From: Neonectria sp. B-13
Lineage: Eukaryota; Ascomycota; Sordariomycetes; Hypocreales; Nectriaceae
Direction: 5' to 3'
DNA: 64,000 nucleotides
Assembly (NCBI GenBank): GCA_002682825.1
Contig: NOKP01000006.1
Coordinates: 124,001 to 188,000, forward strand
Both the position numbers and the translations under genes were made by a program. Under the pieces are notes generated by a model. That model made no database searches. It was not told where the DNA came from and worked only from the letters and a program-made list of their open reading frames with translations. Position 1 is the first letter of the stretch. Every line of letters begins with the position of its first letter. Shown here piece by piece: positions 56,901 to 64,000 of the stretch.

Positions 56901-59183
56901 TCACCTCGGTGGATGACCGCTGGGTATTGTGTCTGGGGAACGTCATCAGTCTGGGGCACGTGGACGCGGTATCCTCCTCCGTATAAGTTCTTTAGCTCTG
57001 CAGGCGAGCCGTGGCATTTGAGATGGCCGCGAGAGATGACGACAACCTGGTCGGCCAGGACTTCGCATTCGTCGAGGAAGTGCGTCGTCAGGATAATGGA
57101 TCGCTTCGAGCGTTCGGCCAGGATGATGTTCCAGATGGCTCGGCGTGACACTGGGTCCTGTGGCTGGTCAGTAACTGGTCTCGTAGTTGCGTCGCGTGGA
57201 ATTGACGCTACCATGCCTGTTGTAACCTCGTCCATGAGGCAGATAGAGCTTCCGCCAACAATCATGCAGGCCAACTGAACCTTGCGCTTCTGTCCTCCAC
57301 TGAGCGTTCCGACCCGGCTGTGCATCTTGAGACTCAGATCGCACGACTCGACAAGTGTTTCCAACTGCGCTCGAGTTGACGCGCCTCCCTTGATCATATC
57401 CCATATGGCAACATGTTCCAGAACCGTCAGTTCGTTCCATTGTATGTTTTGTTGTGGACAAAAGCCTATTGCCGCGAGTCAGAATTGGTCACACAGAGTT
57501 CACATGGGAGGTTAGGGTTTACCAATCTGCGAAGCCGGAGCATTGATTCGGATTGACCCGCTCGTCAGGCTCTGTCTACCAGTGATGAGATCCATTGTCG
57601 TTGTCTTGCCGGAGCCGTTGATACCCAGCAGGCAGAGGACCTGCTGCTTGTTACTTGCGAAACTCAGCGCATCGACAGCAACGAAGGGACGACGCTTGCC
57701 GCAGCAGCACAACCGTTTCCATATACTGGGTTGATATTTCTTTGTAACATCTACGACTTCGAGGGCTATTGCACTATTATCTACTTTGGCGCCCGTCTCG
57801 AACTTGCGCCTGCGGCGACTGATTCCATGGACAAATCTTTCGATCGCGATGGTAACCAAGGGGAAGGCAACGATACTCAAGCACAGGCACAGCCAGAGTG
57901 TCCCGATAGTGGCTTGCTGCATGTTGACGCCGGGCGACGAGGGTATGGCGTAGATGTTGGCCGCCTTTCCTGCCTTTTCATATCGAGCCAGAGAGTTCAG
58001 GACAAAGATGTAGCTGCAGCTGGGAAAGACGACGGAGAATAGGATGGCGATGAGCGCGGATATCGGTTCCGATTGACTGTCGAGAAGCTGCGCGAAGGCA
58101 GCCATGCCAACCAAGGCAATGACCGCGAAGATGGTGGAGTATCTAATGGCAAACGTCGCACCAAAGACACAGCCGCTGGTCAGAGCCCATCCAGTGAGAA
58201 CTTGCCAGAGGATTGAGATACCGGTATTGGAGGTTGGGAAGAGCAGACTAGAGTAGACTGGAAGAGTTAGTACAGGGAAGGCATTATCAGAAGGCGCCTT
58301 TCTTACTTCCTCCTAGTATGATCCAAGACGGGAGGTATATAATGTCGAAGGCGATGACATAGCTTAGCACTCGAGCAGAAGCCGCACCTCCGCCCATAAC
58401 ATCAATCAGCTGCGTCATGCCGCACTCCCGCTCCGATGCGATCGTGCCAATAACGTGGTAGACAAGGGACAGCATGCTTGCAAAGCATACAATGTTCAGC
58501 CCTGCCAAGACCATGTCGATGAAGTTACGGTGATGCACTGCCTTGGCCTGTTCAGGGGTAGTGCGCGTGAACATGTACATGTCAGGGACTGCTGACGAGT
58601 TGGTGATGGCCTGGTCGATGGCGAGTTGTAATGGGATATACGGGTTCTTCGCCGCCTTGTTCGATTGGGAGACGTCGAAGCTGGACGCAAGGTCGGAGGA
58701 ACCAGCCCGCATCGTGTAGTTCCACTGTTTGTTTCCGCCATCACTGAGGGGAGAGTCGTTAAAAATGACGGCGGCATAGCAGTCTGTTTTCCCGTTGATA
58801 TCCGTGGGGCACTTCTCCATTAAACTCTGCTCGTCTTTGAGTATTTCTACCCGAGCCTTGTTCCCGAGCGGTTCAACCATGTCTTTGATTACAGCCGAGA
58901 TGTCACTTCCCGCACCCGAGGACTGAACGACGAAAAGTTTCGCGCCATAAGGAATAACTTCGGATAGGATTGGAGCGGATGTGGGATTGCCGATGCCGTA
59001 CTTGTTGTTCGAAGATGTGAAGTTTTGGATTCCCAGGATCAGGGAGAGGGCAAGGATTGGTATGATGAGGGAGCGAACCAGAGTTGATAACCAGTGGCGA
59101 ACGAGCGTGATGAGCAGAATCTTTTTCGTCAAGGCCTGGGTCTGTCGAAGCCAGAGACTGGTGCTTAGAGAGACCTTATTCAT
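53943..59183 (-). CDS. ABCA-type full-size ABC transporter
   Basis: Nine exons: 59183-58307, 58257-57523, 57465-57212, 57157-56072, 56018-55986, 55934-55566, 55509-54642, 54587-54472, 54404-53943 (1599 aa). Topology is TMD1-NBD1-TMD2-NBD2: an N-terminal helix (SLIIPILALSLILG), a large luminal loop, then further helices. NBD1 has GINGSGKTTT (near residue 503), CPQQN, LSGGQKRKV and LMDEVTTG. NBD2 has GPNGAGKTT (near 1280), CPQFD, LSGGNRRK and LILDEPSS with THSMEEAD. Both sites look intact. The family moves lipids or hydrophobic compounds; few fungal members are characterised. It may export a substrate or product of the neighbouring enzymes, or be unrelated. Exon 5 is only 33 nt. Confidence 0.9.
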
Positions 59184-60064
59184 TTTGAAGAGAGTGTCGT
59201 GGTCGGTTCGACCTTGTCCAGAGATCGCATTCTTTAGGAATGCGCGTGGTACCCGTTAGTATTTAAGGAACCACGATGGGATATTTGCCTAGACTTCTCG
59301 TATTGCCTAGACTTCTCGTATTGTCCAAGAAGAGGTTGATGCACAAAAGGTCCGCGTGACTAACAGCGCGAAGAAAGTAAGGGGCTCTTGTGGAGACAAT
59401 GCAGCAGAGTGGCCTGCCCCTTGACGCCGATGCTGGCTGAGTTGTTGTTTCCCGGGCTTTCCCATGTACATTATTGCCAAAATTGTTAGCTCTGGGAGTA
59501 GGGTGAAACGAAGGAAAAAGGCCACTTTGAGCCCCATTCACCAAACTACCTAAGGGCACATAGCAGTCATGATAGATGAATCTAGAGTGAGCGCTCAAAT
59601 GTCTTATATTGTAAGCAGGAGGGGGTTATTATTCCAATTATTTGGATTTCTTACCTCTCTCGAGTAAAGAGTCTTTTAGCTTGCCCAGAATCTTGTTTAC
59701 TGCATTCAAAGAACATCAAGACTTCACTGCTTTAACCGTTCCCAGGATGGAGGGCTGCGATAGCATACTTTGAAAATGTTAAATTAGTCTTGATAGACGT
59801 ACAGTTGTGTCTCCTTCGGTCACAGACCCTTGGCCAATCACATGTTATCTCTGCAGGGGGATAAATGCTCAGCCACTACAGTTACACTTGGGTTCCACTA
59901 AAAAGTTCGTATTAAGTCCGGGGCGCAGCCGAACCTTACGACACTTATGAGGTAACACAGCCGCGTTTGAATCATCCTACGATTGCGATAGAATGGGGGG
60001 GCTGAGGGTTGTGGTCTGGTCTACCCTAAGCCTGGTTGTGAGTTGGGCAAGGTTTGCTGCGCGA
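59184..60064. other. Intergenic; contains an 18-bp direct repeat
   Basis: Upstream of the ABC transporter. TTGCCTAGACTTCTCGTA is repeated in tandem at about 59285-59320. No gene recognised. Confidence 0.55.
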
Positions 60065-60260
60065 TAACCTCATTTTGGTTATTGCTTGGCCACCTTGTAG
60101 CCCTGGTCTTGACCTGATGGAGAATATCTGGGGCTGGATAAAGGTTTGGAAGACCTGAAGTACGATACTGATACTCTGAGCCTTCTTGTGTTAAAGTGCT
60201 GTATAAGCTGCTTGGTAGGTTGTGTGCTTACTGAGGTTATCCAACGGTTGGGGGGTGGAC
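60065..60260 (+). pseudogene. Tc1/mariner-like transposase C-terminal relic
   Basis: Plus-strand reading WPPCSPGLDLMENIWGWIK (about 60088-60144) corresponds to the third acidic segment of Tc1 transposases (WPPxSPDLNPIExxWxxxK), with the catalytic Asp region partly altered. Stops follow at once. It is a different lineage from the 26.0 kb element (WGWIK rather than WNMLK). Confidence 0.7.
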
Positions 60261-60689
60261 ATGCTGTTTCATAAGGATAAGACATACTGTACGGGCGAAA
60301 CATACCTGCTTATCTTACCCCTGTGAATATGGGTCTGGGCTGTCAATGCGGGGAAACTTGAGGATGTTTCCCCTCGTCCATGCCTGCTAGCTTAGCTAGT
60401 GCTTCAAGGGACTTTGTTAGCTATGAGACAAAGAGCTCTGTGAATGTTCGCTTTAGGCTTAAATTGATATTATTAATATAACCCTGACTCGCAAGATCTG
60501 TAAGATTTTCACTATTTTACAATATTGAATGCATGTATTGCCCGCGAGTCCAAACCATTCCAGGAGGCCAGATATCATGCATGAATTAAATTTAGTAAGG
60601 GGCATTAATTAGTAAGGCTTGGCGGATAATGTTCCCGAAACAGAGTTAGCGCCGGCGGGGGCTATCAGACAGCTGATGTACACGTAACA

Positions 60690-61420
60690 TAATCAAGGTG
60701 GAGCTGGTCTTGGGCGAGACACCTCTCGAGGCTGAGGCTGTTGCTAGCTCGCCCTTGGATCGCTTCACGCTTCACTACAAGGCCAACTCCTGTGGAAAGA
60801 CTCCTGATGGGACACCGAACGTCAATCTGGGAACCGTCCGACTCTTGACATCTGGCTCTCACAATGGTGTTCAGCGCAACCCAATCTTAACCATGTCCTC
60901 TCAACCAGATGTTTGGATATCCTTCATTTTGCTGGCTGCGGGGACAGTAACGCCCATGTCATATTAGAGGCTGACGGAGTGCCACTCGCACTCTGCCGTA
61001 ATGATCTCTTCGCGCCCACTTGCATATTCAAAACGGCTCAGATGCAGAACCTCAACGGCGATACCTACTTGACATACTACGTTCCATGACTTGAGGTTTC
61101 TGTGTTTCAGACTTTAGTCCACAGAGGTCAGATGGGCAAAACAAGGTTCCCCAAGCCATCCAAGCGAGAAGTCTTTCCCATGGTTGGCGAGACGACTGAT
61201 GACATCATCGGGGCTGGCGTTCCAAGTCGATAAGGCTTCAAGAGCCTTCCAGGCTGCATGGTTGAACTCAAAAGTTCATGGATAGCGGGAACGAGTGACA
61301 GAGGCGAGACAGGAAGCGGGCCAGAAGAGTTTCCCTCAAAGGGCATACAACACTTCCTGCGGCTATACTTCTTCCAAGACAACCCCTCCGTCCTAAATAT
61401 CTTCTAGTTGGCAGCCATGC
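60690..61420 (+). pseudogene. Decayed gene of unknown function
   Basis: Plus-strand protein-like segments in different frames: SCGKTPDGTPNVNLGTVRLL (60.79), AHVILEADGVPLALCRNDLF ending at LTYYVP and TGA (60.95-61.09), KREVFPMVGETTDDIIGAGV (61.16-61.21), SSWIAGTSDRGETGSGPEEF and HFLRLYFFQDNPSVLNIF (61.27-61.41). Stops and shifts separate them. No family recognised. Confidence 0.35.
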
Positions 61421-61930
61421 CCCCAGAATCTGTATGATTAGTGACCGAAATCTCTCGTTGCCTTATGGTGATGTTTGTACTGAAGGTTGAATAGCACTTC
61501 GCCTGTTCCCGTCCCATATCTCATCAACCAAGGTTTTCGATATTGATACGCTAAATGAGAAGCTTGGACAACATATCCATGGAAATGAGATTACTCGGAA
61601 ATACCTGTAGTAGCGCTAGAGATGGAAACAGTTTACGAGACCAAGTCGGCTTCCGCGGAGTCCGAGTGGTAAGAAAGCTGCTAGTGCTGTAAGACAAAGA
61701 GAAGTACAGATGTTCCAAACTAGGCTATAAACAGCAATCACTTACGATGTAACCAATCAAACAAATCGATCAATGTTTGTTTTCCCCACTGGCCACTGAG
61801 ATCAATGCTCCGCGGGCACCGGCACCACTGGGAGAGAGATGGATCTCCATGTCCTCCCCGAGCACGTATGCCGCTGTGCTTTAACGAACTCATTCTCTAT
61901 GCTCAGCGAACTCATACAGTAGAGGAGACT

Positions 61931-63615
61931 ATGGTACGGAATTCAACCAAGGAGTGGAAGCGGGCCACGGCGCCTAAAGTCAGAACAGGCTGCATGACTT
62001 GGTAGGCATCATTCTGGCCTAGACCTTATATCTTCCTAGCTTTACTGATTACGATGCAGCAAGTGCGTGGCTCCTCTCTCTGCCCAGGAAAGTGACCTGA
62101 TACTACACGGCTTTGAACTAACTGTTTGCACGATGCAGAACCAGGCATTTGAAGTGCGATGAGGGCAGGCCTGCTTGCCAACGATGCGTGAGCGACAAGC
62201 GAAAGTGCGATGGTTATGAACAGGACCAGTGGGTAGGAAACCAGAAGCCTCTACGCGTCGTCTTCTTCAACAACAAGAAGCGTGTACCAGCGGCTGATAC
62301 GGTCTCGGCAGCTCTTCGTCCTGCTCTGATTGACGACGTTGTCGTGAATTCAGTGGATGCCGCTCTCTACCATCATGCCCGAGAGTGTATACTCGCAGAT
62401 TTTGACACGCCTGGATCGAGGGGTTTCTGGCGCAACGTCGTCCTGCCACTCTCTCACACTGAAGAACCCATCAAACACACATTGTGTGCCCTGGGCGGAG
62501 CTCACCGCCGGTTCTTGGCGATGTGTACCACAGACCATACAACTTGGCTCTCTCCCCTGGCCGATTCCCGACTCGAAGCTATTCATACGTACAACGCAGC
62601 CATCACACACACGATAGCAGCAATGACGGGTGCTTCGGGAAGCAATCTCAAGACAACTCTCATTTGCTGCATCATATTCATATGCATTGAGAACTTACAT
62701 GGTCGCTATGCCGATTCGATCCGGCACCTGCGTGCTGGCTGTGACCTCCTGAACTCTTACCGTGTGGAAAGCCAACACCGACTAAAAAATCGCCAGTCCG
62801 ATCTCGAAACTTTTGAGATCCTCACAGAGGTGCTTCAATGGCTTGGACAAAATGCATCGACCTATCTGGGAGATCTTACCTTTTCTGGCGTCGACTACCC
62901 TCCTCAGGCACGAAAAATGGACATTGGCGACCACCAGACACCATTTTCGAGCATAGAGGAAGCTGAGAGTGGCCTATCCTGTCTTGACTACGTTTACAAG
63001 ACCCTTTTCAACTCCCAGAGAGTCATTGGGCGACCGTACAAGTCAGCCAGCTGCATATACATGCCTGGAATTGCTGATCGCCATACGGCCGCACTCTATA
63101 CTGCTAGAAGAGCGCTCAAGACATGGAGCGCCCGGTTCGAACTTTTAAAGTCTTCATCTAAATGCATATCACTGACATGTTCAGATGAGTGGCACCTTGC
63201 TTTTATATCTCTTCAACAAGCAACATGGGCAGCCTTTATAGGGAAAGATGATGTTGAGGGTGAGTATCCGCCAGAACACTGTCATGTCATTCTCGACAGA
63301 ATTGAAGCGATGCTTCGTCTAGAAAACAGGAGAACGAAACCGGTCTTTACGTTTAATGGTGAACTAGTATTCTCAGCTGCCGTCGTCTGCGCTTGGTGTA
63401 GAGATGGTGATATTCGAAGCAGAGCCTCCGCGCTACTTCGGTCTATGCGGCGAAGAGATGGTATATGGGACTCCGGGGAGGTGGCGAACCTCTGCGAGGC
63501 CATTTTCAAGGCAATGGACGACAACTTAGCAGCTTGGGAGCGCTTGCCGCGTGGGGTGCCACAGTTGATGGCAGAAATGTCCCGCTTGCAGCTGGAGGGG
63601 TTGTCATCTCGATGA
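61931..63615 (+). CDS. Zn2Cys6 transcription factor with a 3-nt microexon
   Basis: Exons 61931-62001, 62060-62062 and 62139-63615 (516 aa). The DNA-binding cluster has Cys21, 24, 31, 38, 41 and 48 (GCMTCKTRHLKCDEGRPACQ). Cys24 and Lys25 are completed only if the 3-nt exon CAA is spliced between two introns of 58 and 76 nt, each with GT..AG ends and branch-like sequences (CTGAT, CTAAC). The rest resembles the Fungal_trans_2 (DUF3468) C-terminal domain: ILADFDTPGSRGFWRNVVLPL, LCALGGAHRRFL, TLICCIIFICIENLHGRYADSIRHLRAG. Nuclear regulator; the neighbouring ABC transporter is a possible target. Ends at TGA 63613-63615. Confidence 0.85.
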
Positions 63616-64000
63616 CGGTACGAGTTGCAGGGTCGAAGTAGCGTCAGGGCCCAATACGCAGAACCAAGATGATGGTATACAGGTCACAAGGATAATAAAT
63701 GTCAACTTCCGCACGTAGTCACAAAATAGGTACATCGTCGGACATATTTTCTTTCAGGGCCTCAATGCCTCTCAAATTTAGTCGCCACTGATTGCAAGGT
63801 CCTGATAACTCCCGCTGCCAAATGAAGAAGATAAAGCACGTCGCGAGCCAATGTGAGATAGTCTTCAGAAGCTCTGTGGCGATTTGACATTTATTACCTC
63901 ATCAAGATAACGGTGTAAATCAAGATGAACACTGCTGCATGTGAAAGCTGGTGCCGGAACCTCCGGAAACAGACGATAACAGGCAGGCGGCAGAGCCAAA
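63616..64000. other. 3' flank of the regulator, nothing seen
   Basis: No gene or repeat recognised to the window edge. Confidence 0.5.

Noticed and set aside
11732..61420. A polyketide or non-ribosomal peptide biosynthetic cluster
   Set aside because: Regulators, P450s and transporters are present, but no PKS, NRPS, terpene cyclase or prenyltransferase sequence was found.
1..64000. CRISPR arrays, bacterial operon signals, rRNA genes
   Set aside because: No regularly spaced repeats with unique spacers, no rRNA-like sequence, and the gene structure is eukaryotic.

Overview
The window is from a filamentous ascomycete (Pezizomycotina). Genes carry 48-130 nt spliceosomal introns with GT..AG ends, and the regulator types (Zn2Cys6, C2H2 plus Zn2Cys6, bZIP-DUF3425) are fungal. 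Large blocks (about 0.64-8.1, 9.2-11.7 and 34.1-34.5 kb) are AT-rich, dense in TpA and broken by stops, as expected of repeat-induced point mutation (RIP). The species cannot be fixed from the sequence. Transposon relics and broken genes between intact genes mark it as an accessory, probably fast-evolving region.

Layout. 1-0.7 kb: N-terminus of a gene running off the left edge. 0.7-11.7 kb: RIP-degraded repeats, including a 1.85 kb Fot1/Pot2-like transposon with clear inverted repeats. 11.7-30.2 kb: a first gene block with a DUF3500-dienelactone hydrolase fusion (-), a CocE/X-Pro-type hydrolase (+), P450 no. 1 (+), a tiny spliced ORF (-), P450 no. 2 (+), a phenol-hydroxylase-type FAD monooxygenase (-), a deleted Tc1 element, and a large C2H2+Zn2Cys6 regulator (-). 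30.7-34.1 kb: degenerate Tad-like LINE. 35.0-37.7 kb: a divergent pair, PRISE-type reductase (-) and AhpD/carboxymuconolactone-decarboxylase-like protein (+). 38.3-42.6 kb: gene remnants and a second, internally deleted LINE. 42.8-46.3 kb: FAH-family hydrolase (-), broken MFS transporter (+), VOC/glyoxalase protein (-). 47-49 kb: pogo-like transposase relic and ankyrin pseudogene. 49.7-52.7 kb: divergent bZIP regulator (-) and aldehyde dehydrogenase (+). 53.9-59.2 kb: a 1599-aa ABCA transporter (-). 60-61.4 kb: Tc1 and gene relics. 61.9-63.6 kb: Zn2Cys6 regulator (+) with a likely 3-nt microexon.

Taken together the intact enzymes look like a set for oxidising and opening an aromatic or lactone-type compound. 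P450s and the FAD monooxygenase would hydroxylate, the VOC protein could cleave or isomerise, the aldehyde dehydrogenase would oxidise a semialdehyde, and the DLH, FAH and AhpD/CMD-like proteins would process ring-cleavage products, with an ABCA pump for export and three regulators. This is an inference from family membership and co-location; substrate and order are unknown. Exon structures were derived by hand from splice signals and reading phase; all multi-exon models below keep an intact frame from start to stop.
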